From the NCBI GenBank assembly GCA_951230915.1, contig OX579635.1, positions 27,900,001 to 27,964,000 on the forward strand: DNA of 64,000 bases. The letters run 5' to 3'. The stretch comes from Antitrichia curtipendula (Eukaryota > Streptophyta > Bryopsida > Hypnales > Leucodontaceae). Below are positions 35,949 to 48,048 of this stretch, piece after piece (within the stretch, counting starts at the first letter, position 1; each line of letters opens with the position of its first letter). The translations under genes were made by a program, and so were the position numbers. The notes under the pieces are model-generated. The model was not told the origin of the DNA, did not search any database, and saw nothing but the letters and a program-made list of their open reading frames with translations.

Positions 35949-38202
35949 GTTTTTGGAGATATACTTGATAGTGTGATGCAGCTAGCGTGGTAGTACTCCC
36001 CCTTTTTTTTGTTCCATCTACTAAGCAGATTCCTAGTGCTGTTTCTCGGAGAGCATGCTGTGTAAAGAAGCTGAACTTCAATGTAAGAATTCAGAATTTG
36101 CTCCTAGATTGTGAGTCCGATTTGGGAGCTCATTTGCACTTGAAAGCATTCATTCTACTGAATGTTGTGCTCAGATCCAGCGTTGTGTGAAGCGAATTTG
36201 TGAACAATATAACTGCGTTGTACTCAATGTCATGAGACGGTGAATATGCCCGCTTCAGTATTTCTGAATCAAGTAATTGGTAATGGAGCTTCCACGTTCA
36301 TCTGTAATTCTCTCATTTAATTGACCAGGTATTCAAAGTACTCAAAGTTGGAAGGGGTCCAGAAGCATGACTGTAATTTTTTCAAACCTTGGTATGTTAT
36401 GAAATGGCACCTCGGTTCATGTTCAAATGTAATTCAGTTATTTAATTGACAAGATCCTAAATGGCATGAGACGTCTACAATCAACTATTTTTTTTTAAAG
36501 CCACCTAACTATGCCTCATCACATTTTAAAGTAGGTGAACATAGCTTATTCTAGAAGCCAATTAACTTAAGTGTGTAAAATGGGGACTAGTAAACTGCCC
36601 CACAACCATTGGTCTCCCGAATTATATAAATTAATATAAGATTTTCTGGATAAACATGTGGGGAATTTTTAGAAAATATGTCAAGGATACACATGTACAT
36701 AGGACTACAACCTACCCTATGAAGCTTGTCCCATAATGTTGGGTGGAGGCTTAATGAGCTACTATATGAATATCCTGAAAAGATGCTTAGGCATGCCCAA
36801 AGACCAATGAGATGTACCAACCGGGATTAAACCGTGGTTAGAACTGATCATTGGTCTTTGGGAACCTTTTTGTGAAATTGAATTTATGGATTTCTAAAGA
36901 TTGAGGGGGACTGTGACATTTACATTGAATTCAAATGTTGTGCAAATTACATTTTATTCCTTGAACCCCATAGTTTCGTTGAGTTCCCCATTTTTAGAGC
37001 TTCACTATTTTTTGATCCCATAACGATTGGTGGGGCCAACATGGATTCCTATAAGAGTATGGATTTGGTAAGGGCTTACAACTACTAAGACATGTGGAAA
37101 CTGGGTAATTCCAATTAATTGTGATTGGCACTTTCCATTTGGCTATGTAGTTTTTACATGTTGACATCATTGAGTTCTGATGACACCATAGTGTTCATGT
37201 ACATATATATATATTGTACTAGAATGACATGACTTACTAATATATTTTGTACAAGTACCGAAAAAGAAATAAAATAGGCCTATAAAAAAAGTGTATGAAT
37301 TTCAACTCTATGTTGTAAACATCTCTAGTGTAGGACATCTATGGCACAGTCTCCATTTCAAGATTAAATTCATAAAATGGCACATCACCCAATTAACTCC
37401 CAAACTAAATTTGGGAACCCATCCATGTGGTGGAAAGAAATATGCAAATGAAAAAAAAAATGGAATTATCCCCTTCATGATTAAATTCATAAAATGGCAC
37501 ATCACCCAATTAACTCCCAAACTAAATTTGGGAACCCATCCATGTGGTGGAAAGAAATATGCAAATGAAAAAAAAAAATGGAATTATCCCCTTCAAGATT
37601 AAATTCATAAAATGGCACATCACCCAATTAACTCCCAAACTAAATTTGGAGACCCTAAAAGATAGAACCTAATTCCAAACCCTAAACCTACAACCTGAAA
37701 CAGAAATTGCCTTCACTGCGGTCACTTGGGATTCCCTGTCTTTGGATTCCTTCTGGCTGGAGTTCAATGAGTTGTGATTTCCTGTGGCGGGGAATTCACC
37801 TACTTCCGATTTCTTGGGAAGGGCGGATTTACAGCTCATAGCTTGGCAGCACTGCAGGAGTAATTACTGCATTGGAGGAGGGGTTTTGAACCAGAACTCA
37901 TGGATTTTCCTTAAGTTACAGTAAGGGGCGATTGCCTTAACTGAGAATTCAAAGTATAATGCAATTGTTGATTTCGGGCAAGTGCACAAACATGAAAAGA
38001 AGGCAATATATATTCACTGAGCATCCACAAATGCTGTTTCAATTATAAAAAAAGGAATGACATGAGCATCCGCAGATGCTGTTTCAATTAAAAAAAAAGG
38101 TATACATGCTTCCTATAGCTTGCCTAACTTAAATTTAGCTCTAAGTCTACTCACAATGCATGCCCTAGTGTGGCATCCACAAATATTGCTGCAACTACCG
38201 CT
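35949..38202. other. Intergenic region with a tandem repeat
   Basis: No gene supported. It is AT-rich from 36480 to 37660. The 117-bp tandem repeat at 37361-37649 is the only defined element. A plant telo-box-like CCAAACCCTAAACC occurs near 37676. The 3' UTR of the minus-strand gene ending at 38203 should lie at the right edge. Confidence 0.5.
37361..37649. repeat. Tandem repeat, 2.5 copies of a 117-118 bp unit
   Basis: Units begin GATTAAATTCATAAAATGGC at 37362, 37479 and 37597 and are nearly identical. The 117 and 118 periods differ only in the length of a poly-A run. The last copy stops after about 53 bp. Near-identity indicates recent duplication. Confidence 0.9.
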
Positions 38203-41200
38203 ACAAATTGCTAACGCTTGGCATAGCTTGTCTAATTTGACTCTCTACATCCACTGCCAATGCATACACCGGATCTTTCCCCTGCACCCTATGCGTCTGC
38301 GGAACCATGGGGAACTTCAGTGCCCTTATGTCCTCTACGTGGCAACAAGCAATTTGAGACTTCGCCCTGTAAACATAATTCTGAGGCCCCGTACCCCACT
38401 TCTGATAGTAACGTCCTCGAAAAGCCAATTGTCCAGCACAAAATTCCTCTCCCCACGGGCAAGTGAAAGACTCCTGCACAACAAATGGCTGCGAGTAACA
38501 AACCAGTAGATAGAAGTCCACGCCTTCTTCATTGCCCTCCTCAGCCTCAGTTGCAAAGTTGTCCCCAATCTCCAAACATGACGCCAAGTTCTCCCCATCT
38601 GTCCCAAAATCATCCCACAACTCAAGAACAAAAGCTTCTTCCATACTAGCTTGCACATACCCTACATTATCCATTCTTAGCATCTCTACTCTCCATTCCT
38701 TACACCATTCTACATTTATACAATGACCCCAATTTTCATCAACACAAGCATCGCAAAAACAAGCTAGACTCCTCACAAGTAATTTATGAACATCCATGGC
38801 TGAGACAGATCGAACAGAGTGCAAATCCTGCGTCCCGCTCACTGTTTCACAAGCAAACTGATGTTCTCGATCAACATCGTCAATGCCAATGAGCTAGAAT
38901 TTGCGGTCCACTGGTCGCCTATCCTTGGAGTCAGAGGTCTCTGGACGCCCACTCAATTTTTCCTGCAATAGTCTCACAACATCTTGTGCAGTCTGCAACT
39001 GGGGACCATGAGGATCCAGCTCTACTTGTCGAATGTAGCGCTTAAGAACCGCACTAGCCCCATCATGTGGTCCCTTACCGTAGCCTGACCCAAAGAAACT
39101 CCAAATACAATTGCATCCACCCGTGAGCTCGGGATAGCGACTTACAAAATACCAGGGTATTCGAGACTTGAATTGGGATGCACACCCGTCCGACCAAATC
39201 CAGTGATTCTGAGGCTTCAAACCACTTTCCTCCAAGCTATCCCAGTGAAGCATTAGGCAATGCTGGACAAAGTAACTGTTGTGTTTTCTGTCATCTGAAA
39301 GGTAGAAATGATACTTCACCAATGTCTTAGAACTGTCGTCATTTGGGTCAGGGTTAGGATTCCTCATGAATGAGATGTGCACCAGAATTGTGACTTGGTA
39401 ACTATGCTAGTGCATAGACTAAACCTCGTTTTGTATCTGAAACGAATAATTCTCAGCAAAATCTACAACAGATACTATTGTGTCTTCTGGAAAATTTTCC
39501 AAACATTGCCTAAATTGGCGATCCTCCCATCTTGCCACAAAATTGTGTTGCACAAAAAATTGCAACTTAGGCTTGAAGTAAGCTAAAAATTAAGCAGAAG
39601 TAGTATCTTCATATACCAGTTGTAGCTTCTTCCGGGGCTCTCCTTTCTTCGTGACTATATCCACCATTTTGAAGCACTTCTACTGTATCCTTTTCTCGGG
39701 CAGCCCTTCCTCCTCCAAAGGGCACAGTGGAAGCAAATCAATTCCGCACGCATCACACTGAGCATACACACAGTCCCTCTTGAGCCACTCACAGAACTCA
39801 TCCTTTGGGCATAATATAGCCTCTTGTAATTCAGTGGTCCCAGCATACGTTAGCAGTGACCCTTTACAGCATTGGCAGTCGTCGTTTCCTTCAGGCCGGC
39901 AAACCTCATCGCAAAAACAAAAGCAAATTAAAGTGTTGTGCATACCTGACCTCAGTCGCATATTGTTGAAGCCCTGCCTCAGCTCGTCCATCTCCACATG
40001 ATAAATGCAGCAACAAACATTTTGTTCCTTCAATCTTTTTACATACCAGGGCCTCAAGGAATCAAACATCCTCTTACCTATAATGACGGTGGGATTGCAA
40101 GCGCGGAATCTCAAGAAAAATGCCATCTACACAGTACAACCACATAATTAGAATCTGCCCACGCCTAAACCGGCAGTGGCTCCAGAACTCCCATGTGTGA
40201 CCACAAAAGTGTACTAACTTGAACCAAAACCGTGAAGCCCTGGTCACTGTTCCATGAAGTTCATTGTAGTTCCACTTACTGTTCGCAGTTGTCAATGAAC
40301 TTCATTGCATTGTCACGTACTACACACAGCACTCACTGAACTGAATTGTAGTTTCACCTAATGTATGCAGTACTCTCTGAACTTCATTGTAGTTTCACCT
40401 ACTATACGCATCTCTCATTGAACTTCATTCTAGTTTCACCTAATATAAACAGATATCCCGCTGTGATCCCGTAATCATCCCCTGAACAACCTAAAATTGC
40501 TAAAGCACTCATCGAAAATCACTGAAGTATCCAACAAGGGTTAATATCATTCTACTAAGGTCCCTGCGTACTCCCCAAACCCTACCTGAACTTAAGAAGT
40601 AGTTCCAATCATTGACAGAGAAGTCAAAGAACTACACCCCAAATCAGCTAATGTACCCTAAACCTTCCTATCAATCACTAAGCGTCCTCTAGAGCACCTG
40701 AAGTTAACCCCAAACCCCAATACAGTTCACCCGCAGTTGCATACACCCCGTTGCAGTTCCACCATGATCTCTTCAATCCTCTTGAATATCAAGGGAAGTC
40801 CTTCAGCCAATTACTAAAGTACATGAGTTACACATAGCAATTCACGGGAGTACACTACCTAACTAATCAAATTTCTAACTGTACAGTCACGAATCTGTAA
40901 CACGGCCTTGGAGTTCATTTGTATGTACATTCTCCATTGCTTTTATTGCATTCCAGTCCGAGTCACTCAAACAATGAATTGAGTTTCCCAGCACTAGATT
41001 GCTTCGGAGACAACTACCCCAGGCCCAAACACTGACCCTGCACTTCCTGTATGAATCCAAAGGTACGTGTAAGATTGTTGACCTTAAGTTCTGTGTTAGC
41101 CAAAGTACTGTTCAAAATCACCTATGTAGTTGCAAACCCTAAGCACGGGCAAATGATGGTCCACATTACCCTAACTCCAAAGTAAGTAAGAACCCTAAAC

Positions 41201-42211
41201 CCTAAATCTTGAATTATCAGAGATGTTTGAAAATCGCATATACGCCTGCAAACCTCAAGCAAGAAATCGTGAGGGGCAGAAACAACCCTAAGCCCTAAAG
41301 CAATGAATCCTAAGGCGAAGGAAAATGCAGATCAGCTAATGGCGACAACAGCCACAGTGTTGCCAAAGACCTACAATCCTCACCTGAGTTTCCAACAAGT
41401 ATTGCGCTGGCTTCTCTTCGTACAGCCCTCCCCCAATTCGCTTCTTCGCCACTTCTTTTCGGTTTGGGCTCATCCTCGTCTGTGATATCCACCATGAGAT
41501 CACAGCATTCTTTGTTTTTATATTGAGGACGTCCACCCGAACCTTCCGCACCGATAGCACCCAGTGGAACTTCTCGGCCGAGTCCATCTTGCACCGTCTG
41601 GAAATTGCAGCTGACACATTTCGATGGTGAACACCAAGTAATCGTGCCTTCTTCCGCATTGAGCCGCCTCTCCCCGAACCTACCACTGCTGTCAAGATGG
41701 CGTGCTTTGTTACGAGCTGGGCCCTGCTCTTTGACTGCTTAACCTCATCAAGGGATTGCACCAGCCCAGACAATATCTCCTGTTGTTCAACGCTTCCCGT
41801 CCGCAGCTCTTTTGGCAAGACAGAATTTGAAAGAGGGTGTTCCCACACTTTGCGTAAAACTAACTCCCTCACCTTCTGACCGGGAAACTGGCCTATCTCT
41901 TTTGTCATTGAAGCTATAATTGCAGATGCAGCCCTTCTAACATCTCTATCCCTTGTAGAGCATTCTACAGCACTTGACCCAGTACTTGAAGAGCATCGTG
42001 GTAATCGACTTGCTTCTCTACCTTGAGCCACCCTCTCTTCTACCTCTCTGATTCTCTTCCGAATTCGACTCAACCTCTGCCGTTCTCTATCCCTAGCCCT
42101 CTTCTCTTCTAAGTTTCTCTCTTGATCTTGCGGCCCTACTCTAACGACTCCGCTGCGTCTTTGGGCATCCCGAGCATTAGCCATCTGCCAACCCTCTCTT
42201 ACCACGCACAT
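38203..42211 (-). pseudogene. DDE-like repetitive-family protein with five in-frame stops
   Basis: Two exons read on the minus strand: exon 1 42211 (or ATG 42184) to 41384, donor CAG|GTGAGG; exon 2 40126 to 38203, acceptor TAG|ATG, phase 0. Exon 1 has a basic, heptad-like region (RDRERQRLSRIRKRIREVEE) and a helix-turn-helix-like stretch (ARLLGVHHRNVSAAISRR). Exon 2 carries a Cys-rich block (NVCCCIYHVEMDEL ... CFCDEVC ... CQCC), then VVDFAENYSFQIQNE, WSDGCASQFKSR and YGKGPHDG, and a second Cys block (CFCDACVDENWGHC). DFAEN and WSDG ... GPHDG look like catalytic acids of an RNase H-type DDE fold; that is inference. I remember proteins of this layout as repeated families in non-seed plants and invertebrates, without an assigned function. 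Stops in frame: TAG 39680, TAA 39590, TAG 39419, TAG 39407, TAG 38894 (lowest coordinates). No frameshift was seen over 1.9 kb. Confidence 0.75.
40245..40450. repeat. 41-bp tandem repeat, five units
   Basis: The word TTCATTGTAGTTTCACCTA or close variants recurs with exact 41-bp spacing (near 40261, 40302, 40343, 40384 and 40425). The array lies in the intron of the DDE-like gene, just upstream of exon 2 in the sense of transcription. Confidence 0.8.
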
Positions 42212-42968
42212 CACAAAGCCCAAACCCTATCCTAAAACCTTCACAAAAATGAGCACTTGCGTCACAGAGCAATGGCACGCAGCAATCGAAGAGAGAAACT
42301 TTGGTATCGCTAATCCCCGAACCCTAATCCATGTGCTAAACCCAAAGCCCTGAATGCGATTTGTCCAAGGCAAGATGAAGACCACGTGCAGTTTGCTGAC
42401 TCATCTCGGCCACGTCACCTTCGGAGTCCTGTAAGTGCCTGAAGTCCAGGGAACTGAATGTTTCCACCAACCCCCATTCTTGTGTAATGTTCCATTGAGA
42501 AACACACACATGTGTAGGATCCTAAACCAAAGGGATTAGCCAAAAAAAAAATCAAAAAATAATATAGTAAGGCTTTGGTAGGGACATTTTAAGATCTATA
42601 TCATTCCAGATATAAAAAAAGTCCCTAACTCACAAATGCAATACATGAATGATATATGAAACATCAATTTAGAACCCTTATTATGATATCTATGTATTAG
42701 AAAGTCCCTTTTTTTACTTATAGAAATCCATGCATATAAAAAAGAAGCTTAAACACATGGTGTTGACACTGTGACAATCCATAATAATCCTTACAAAAGT
42801 CCCCCTACACTTCATATAATTCATTTTCTCAAAATTAATTATGTGGTTTCCTAAGCAACCATGTATAGAATGAAGAGTATAAATAATAATTCTAAAAAAA
42901 CATTTTTTATTATATGCAATAGGGCTTGCAATGAGAAGGGGTCTCTGAAAACGTCATTGTGACAAAGA
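42212..42968. other. Spacer between the DDE-like gene and the hAT gene
   Basis: No gene supported. The left part should hold the 5' region of the DDE-like gene, and the right part (42540-42960) is AT-rich and 3' of the hAT gene. I could not define hAT terminal inverted repeats here. Confidence 0.4.
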
Positions 42969-42991
42969 TTTTGGTCCACTCAACCATGCAT

Positions 42992-44833
42992 CTACCCAGG
43001 CATCATTCCAACCCAAGGATTTTCATGCAAGCGCTCTTCTTCCTCCATACGATTATCGACAGCCCAACCAACTCTAGAAACCACGTCATCTTCGTCACCT
43101 GAAGACAATGCCTCCTCGTTCTCTTCCTCGATATCTCCATCCATTAGGTACTTATCGTAAAAAAAGGCAGGATTGTGTCCACGTTTCTCACGTTTGAGCT
43201 TGCTGTTGGCGTAAATATACACCAATGCCTCCGCCTTGGATGTGGCCTGGCGATTTCGCACTTTACTGTGTACAAACGAATACATGCTCCAATTCTTTTC
43301 ACATGAAGATGCTGAGCATGTCAAAGATAGAATTCTCTTTGCAATTTTCGGGAGAGCATTACCACCCACATGGTTCCACCACTGATGGGGCAGTAGTGTA
43401 CCTTGAGTAATATCAAGAGCCTCCATCAAAGGGTCAAATGGACCTGTCTTTTCTTTGAATTCCACAAGCTCACTCATTGCCTCCATGGGTGACACTCCCA
43501 ATGGCTCGCTGAGTTTTCGTATGACTCGATTCAAGGCAGATTTGGCCTCGCCATTGTTTTGAATGGTTGCTATATCAAGCAAATATGGGTTCAATAGTGC
43601 ACCTACATAGTGCAAATCTGTGAGTATCAATTTCCAACAAGCGTCAAACTGCTTCTCGTACTTGTCAGCAATCACGGGGTCTAGAAAAAAAGGCTCATTC
43701 CTCAACGAGTACACGTGCTCTTTCAAGCTCTGCATCACCATCAAAGCTTTGGGCATTGCCGGAATCTTCCCATCAAACACTCGAAGAGCAACGAGCACAG
43801 GCTGTACCATGTGCAGAAAATTCTCACATTTCACCCAAAACGCTTCTGAAAGAATGTTTTGTCTTGCACGCACGGCTCGTCCTTGAACTATGTATCCATT
43901 CTTCCGCTGAAACAAACTCATCTCAAAAGGCGCATACGTCTCATCCAAAATCACGTTGTGCAACGCCTGCTTGCAATCCACGAGACGATCTACCATGAGG
44001 AAGTTGCAAGCAAACCGCATTAAGGCAGAGAGTCTCAACACCTTGTTCGGTGAATATTTCCAAAACAGAGCCAAAGTGAGCTGATATTTTTTGATGAACG
44101 TGCAAATTTTCCTACAGTCCTCCACCAATTCAGTCACCTTCTTTTCCTTTCCCCAGTCTTCCAAAAGTAAATCCAAAATGTGTGCTGGACACCCTTGTTT
44201 ATACATGTGAGGGTACATTTCTTGCAACCTTGTCATGGCCCCTGTCATTACTGCGGCATTGTCCGTACATAGTTGAACAATGTTTGCTGGTCCAACCTGG
44301 TCTATGTATTGTGCCATAATATCCGTAGTGTAGGCAATGTCCTTCCTCACCCCTGTGCTATCCACCGAGCCCAAAAAAACATCCCCAACAAGACATACAA
44401 GCATCATATTCAACAAAGGACGAGTATTGGTATCAGACCATCCATCTAAACAAATAGTCGCTCCATACTGGTCAATAGAGTTCCTCGTCCGCTGGGAGAC
44501 CATGTTCTCTACAGCTGCCTTTTTCACATCTATCATTTTCGTGCGCACTGCATTGTATGATGGCGGTTGATACACAAATCCAGCTATAGCGGTTTCCTTC
44601 ACTGCATTTATAAACGCAGGATGTTGCACGACGTTAAAGGCTATGTTGGCTTCATAAAAAAATGAAGCCCACATTTTATCTAACTTCTGTCGAAGGGCCA
44701 ATTGTAATGCTTCATCCATACTTCTTTGACGGGAAATGGAAGGCACATTCCTCCTTCTCTCCACTATCGCTGGAGTAGAATCTTGTCGCAGCACAGGATA
44801 AGCAATTCCCATGTTATACTCCCCCAAACCACT
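42992..44833 (-). CDS. hAT-superfamily transposase, catalytic and dimerisation exon
   Basis: An uninterrupted frame of about 610 residues; the first ATG is at 44812, but TTTAG|AGT at 44834/44833 is a good acceptor, so it is probably the second exon. Counting from 44827, the DUF659-type region holds ICLDGWSD (Asp128) and LCTDNAAVM (Asp189), with the CPAH insertion motif at Cys213-His216. The C-terminal hAT dimerisation domain holds SASSCEKNWS (Glu about 510) followed by HSKVRNRQ and LVYIYAN. These are the three catalytic acids and the CxxH signature of active hAT enzymes. It then ends in an acidic tail. The N-terminal BED finger is missing here but is found on the same strand at 48330-48605, beyond a gag-like element. 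The exon itself shows no damage. Confidence 0.9.
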   Translation of the reverse strand, partial: SGLGEYNMGIAYPVLRQDSTPAIVERRRNVPSISRQRSMDEALQLALRQKLDKMWASFFYEANIAFNVVQHPAFINAVKETAIAGFVYQPPSYNAVRTKMIDVKKAAVENMVSQRTRNSIDQYGATICLDGWSDTNTRPLLNMMLVCLVGDVFLGSVDSTGVRKDIAYTTDIMAQYIDQVGPANIVQLCTDNAAVMTGAMTRLQEMYPHMYKQGCPAHILDLLLEDWGKEKKVTELVEDCRKICTFIKKYQLTLALFWKYSPNKVLRLSALMRFACNFLMVDRLVDCKQALHNVILDETYAPFEMSLFQRKNGYIVQGRAVRARQNILSEAFWVKCENFLHMVQPVLVALRVFDGKIPAMPKALMVMQSLKEHVYSLRNEPFFLDPVIADKYEKQFDACWKLILTDLHYVGALLNPYLLDIATIQNNGEAKSALNRVIRKLSEPLGVSPMEAMSELVEFKEKTGPFDPLMEALDITQGTLLPHQWWNHVGGNALPKIAKRILSLTCSASSCEKNWSMYSFVHSKVRNRQATSKAEALVYIYANSKLKREKRGHNPAFFYDKYLMDGDIEEENEEALSSGDEDDVVSRVGWAVDNRMEEEERLHENPWVGMMPG

Positions 44834-45965
44834 CTAAAGCATAACAAAGTGACTCTAAAGATCGAACCCATGAGATTCTGTGAAGTATCTAACTCTATTA
44901 ACGAACTAAGCCAAGTCAGGGACAACAATCATCTTTTCCGGTCCTCTTCCTATGACCGAAACCAAAAACACCCAGAAAACAAAGGACCGGATTTCTTCTC
45001 TCTTCCGATTCCAACTAGTCTTCCGGTTGTCGAATCCAAAACAACCCAAGGACCCTATCTCTTCCGGTCCGGGTATCCGTCTAGACCAATCCGTTCTGGA
45101 CAACTCACAACCATTTCTTCTCCTATCCGGTTTGGTTTTACCTCTGTTTAGCCATCAGAGGGTTCACCGCTTGCTTTTGAGAGTGGTAGGCCCACCACAC
45201 CTTCCGTGACTTATAGTGGCTGAAGACCCACTTTCCTAATCTCTTCCTTCCTAGGCTAGTACGGATCCGGTTTGGTCCTTCACAGCAATCCAGATCGCAA
45301 TCCGGTCCACTGGTCACACAAAGACCCCCCGTACGATCCTCTCAATACTACAACGACCCTAATGTCATCTTATTCCGTGCGAAGCTAAGGCGGTTACAAG
45401 TGTACCCGTCCGTTCCAACGTCAACTAGAATTCTTCCGTTTACCGCTAAGATGGCGAGACCTCACAGGAGATCGGACACTCAACCGGATTTCTCACCCAG
45501 GAGTTCTAGCGCGACTAAGGAATCCCTCCCTATCCGCCTAGCCTAACAACGGCTTTCTCACCCAGAATCTCAAACTCTAGAAGCGCTGAGGCATTGAAGT
45601 TCACTCCCAACTCTATCCTATCCGCTCACATGCACTTAGAACCAATTAAAACACCAAGGGGAGAAACCCCAACGCATCCGCTCGTGCTTTCCGAACTCCC
45701 TCACGCACAACTCTGCCAAAACATGGGAGAACGTACAACAAGAAAGTACAAAGAGAGAACACAAAGAAAATGTAGAAGGAAAGACTCCCAGTCCTCAGCA
45801 CAAGGACTGAATTATATACACTTTGAGAACTTCCAAAAATAACAAAAGGCAAAAAGAGCCGTTAAAAGTCAACCTAAATCCGGATCCTAACTTCCGGTCC
45901 TCCTAACACTACCGGATCGGATTACTAATCCGGATCCGTTCCTATCCTATCTTTCCTAACTTATT

Positions 45966-47599
45966 CTACATCGCTATCCCGCGCCCCAACGAAGGACTCT
46001 TGGGCTCCGCCTCCAATTGCTCGAAGACTTCTTCCAAGTTCCTGTTCCGCTCTCCGGCCATCGGATTTGGCATGTCAGAACCGGGAGAGTCTTCGATATT
46101 GATCGGCGCGGTCTGGGAAGGCTGACTCGGCTTTGACTGCGGAGTCTGGTCCCTTCCTTCCCTTGGGTCTGGCACTTCCGGAAACGATTCCGGCATGGAG
46201 ATGTCCGATAGGTGGACCCTCATCAATCCGGTCAGCTTCTGTGTACACTCCTCCATCCGGTCCGCCGCTCCTCGTGCTAAGACCAAATTCTTCTCCACCT
46301 GCTCGGAGAAGTCAGTCAGGATCCGGACTATCCGGGTACCGGATAGTTTCTTCTCCTCCAAGACTTTCTCGTCGAAAAGTCTGGCCCTGACTGCCACGCT
46401 TCTGGTCTCACCGAAAGTCGCCTTCACCGATTCCGCCACCTTCTGCGTCTCGTCCGCCATTATCCGGGTGGCGGCCATATCTTCCTTGAAGGTGGCCACT
46501 TTCGCCTTCAACATGTCGACCTCCTCTTGAAGTCGACGAATCTCCGCTTCCTGCTTCCGGATCTCGACCGGATTGGTGATGCACTCCGCTACCTTCCTCG
46601 GCAACTTGCTATCCGGTGCTGCCTGCACCAACTCTCCGATCTGGATTAGGGCGATTCTCTTCGCCTCCCAGTCCAGGCGGATGTCGACGAGGGTCTTCAC
46701 CAACTTCTCGAACGGGTCGACCGGTCCCTTCTTCGAACAGCCTGCCTTCTCCCCTTCCGGTGTCTTCTCCTTTCCGGTTTTATCGCCGAGTGGAGATCCT
46801 CTTCCGGTCGAAGACGTCGTCTTGTGCCGCTTGGTGTGCCTCTCCGCCTCTTCTTCATCTTCTTCTTCTTCTTCAGTCTCGGATCCGGTTTCCTCTTCTT
46901 CCTCGTCCGTTTCCGATTCTCCGTATTTCAGGAGATTTTCCTAGGCCTTCCACTCCTTTTCTTCCGAGTCTAAAAGGAGCTGGTGTTGCTTATAGAGGTG
47001 GAAGAGGTAGGGACACACGGGTGTCGGCCTACTCCTTCCGACCCTCGTCGCCAACTGGGCCACCAGATCGAACATGATCCGGGCCCAGTCCGCTTTCCGG
47101 TCACCGCTCAGGGCACCAAAAATAGTGTTGCCGAGGGTGATTGTCACCCTTGTCGGCTTCTCCGAATGGAGGATCGGGATCAGGAACTGTAACAGTTTCC
47201 GGTGCCGGTCGTCGATGCAGTCTTCCACCGCGTATCCGTCCTTGGGGTTGATCGCTCCTCGGAACTTGCCCCGGACGTACTTGTCCTTCCGGTTTGCCAT
47301 CCCGTGGCCTCCTGCCCGGAATTTATAAACCTCCCTCCAGATCTCTTCCGTCCATTGATGTGGAACACAGCGGATCGTGTTGTCGAACTGGTCCACTTCC
47401 CCTGGATCTCCTTCACCATCCGCTCGTCCTTAAAACCCCAGGGTTTGTCGAGCAAACCTTGGCACCCCATCCGGTTGAGATCCAACCGGAGCATCTCCAT
47501 CTCCTCCTCTGTCGAAGGGAGAACCGGAACGACCTTCCGGAGTTTGACCGGAGCCGACGACGTGGATGGGCCTGGTCTGTTCCGCCTAAGCTGCGGCAT
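45966..47599 (-). pseudogene. Gag-like coiled-coil element protein, lightly damaged
   Basis: The start MPQLRRNRPGPS is at 47599. The frame shifts once near 47400 at a run of four Gs (one G missing), continues as VDQFDNTIRCVPHQWTEEIW, meets a TAG at 46941-46943 and then stays open to 45966; repaired it would be about 545 residues. The middle holds RRKLLQFLIPILH-type helices, LSGDRKADWARIMFDLV and CPYLFHLYKQ. Next comes an acidic Glu run, then a long predicted coiled coil (VEIRKQEAEIRRLQEEVDML) and a Pro/Ser tail. The layout recalls structural (gag-like) proteins of plant elements, but no enzyme domains are present. It is the better preserved copy of the family also seen at 27720-29812. Confidence 0.6.
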
Positions 47600-47861
47600 G
47601 GACACAGACTAGATCTAAGACAGTCCTTTCCGATTCTACCTCACACAGTCCTAGCCGCACGTCCCGTTCTCACGTTCTCTCTCCGATCTCAACCGGAAAC
47701 CTGCACAACGATCGGTACGCAATCGGAAACCTACCCTGCAACACACCTCTACCGCTCACACAAACACGCGCACGCTCACAACACTTGAAAACGAGGAGCG
47801 CCCAAGAACACTCTCACCAAACAGCGTTTGGAAATGGAGAGTGACTGAGGAGGTCCTGGGC

Positions 47862-47870
47862 TTTTATAGT
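47862..47870 (-). promoter_or_regulatory. TATA box of the gag-like gene
   Basis: CTATAAAAG reads on the minus strand about 260 nt upstream of the ATG at 47599, in a GC-balanced context. Position and sequence fit a plant core promoter. Confidence 0.5.
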
Positions 47871-48048
47871 CTCTCCTGACCTAAAAGCCGTCATGATGAC
47901 GTTTACCGGTCCGGTCCCACCAATCCGGTCTAACCCTAATCCGGTTCTATACCCCCAATCCGGTCCACTACTACTTCCGGACAAGGATCCGATTTCTATC
48001 CGGTTCCTAGGTGTCACCGCTAGGATTGGATTCGTGCCAACTATTCCA

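Larger units (their letters stand above)
44841..48048 (-). mobile_element. CCGGT/CCGGA-rich gag-like element lodged between the two hAT exons
   Basis: This 3.2-kb block is set apart by a high density of CCGGT, CCGGA and ATCCGG words and a balanced base composition unlike the AT-rich flanks. It holds the gag-like gene at 45966-47599 and its probable TATA box at 47862-47870. Its edges coincide with the ends of the two hAT parts, suggesting insertion into the hAT intron. I could not identify long terminal repeats or a target duplication, so the limits are approximate and the element class is unknown. Confidence 0.45.

Noticed and set aside
41185..41210. Interstitial telomere sequence (CCCTAAACCCTAAA)
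   Set aside because: Only two repeat units are present; this is at most a plant telo-box motif, too short for a telomeric tract.
43225..44570. Plus-strand ORFs opposite the hAT gene
   Set aside because: Antisense shadows of an intact frame with catalytic hAT motifs on the minus strand.
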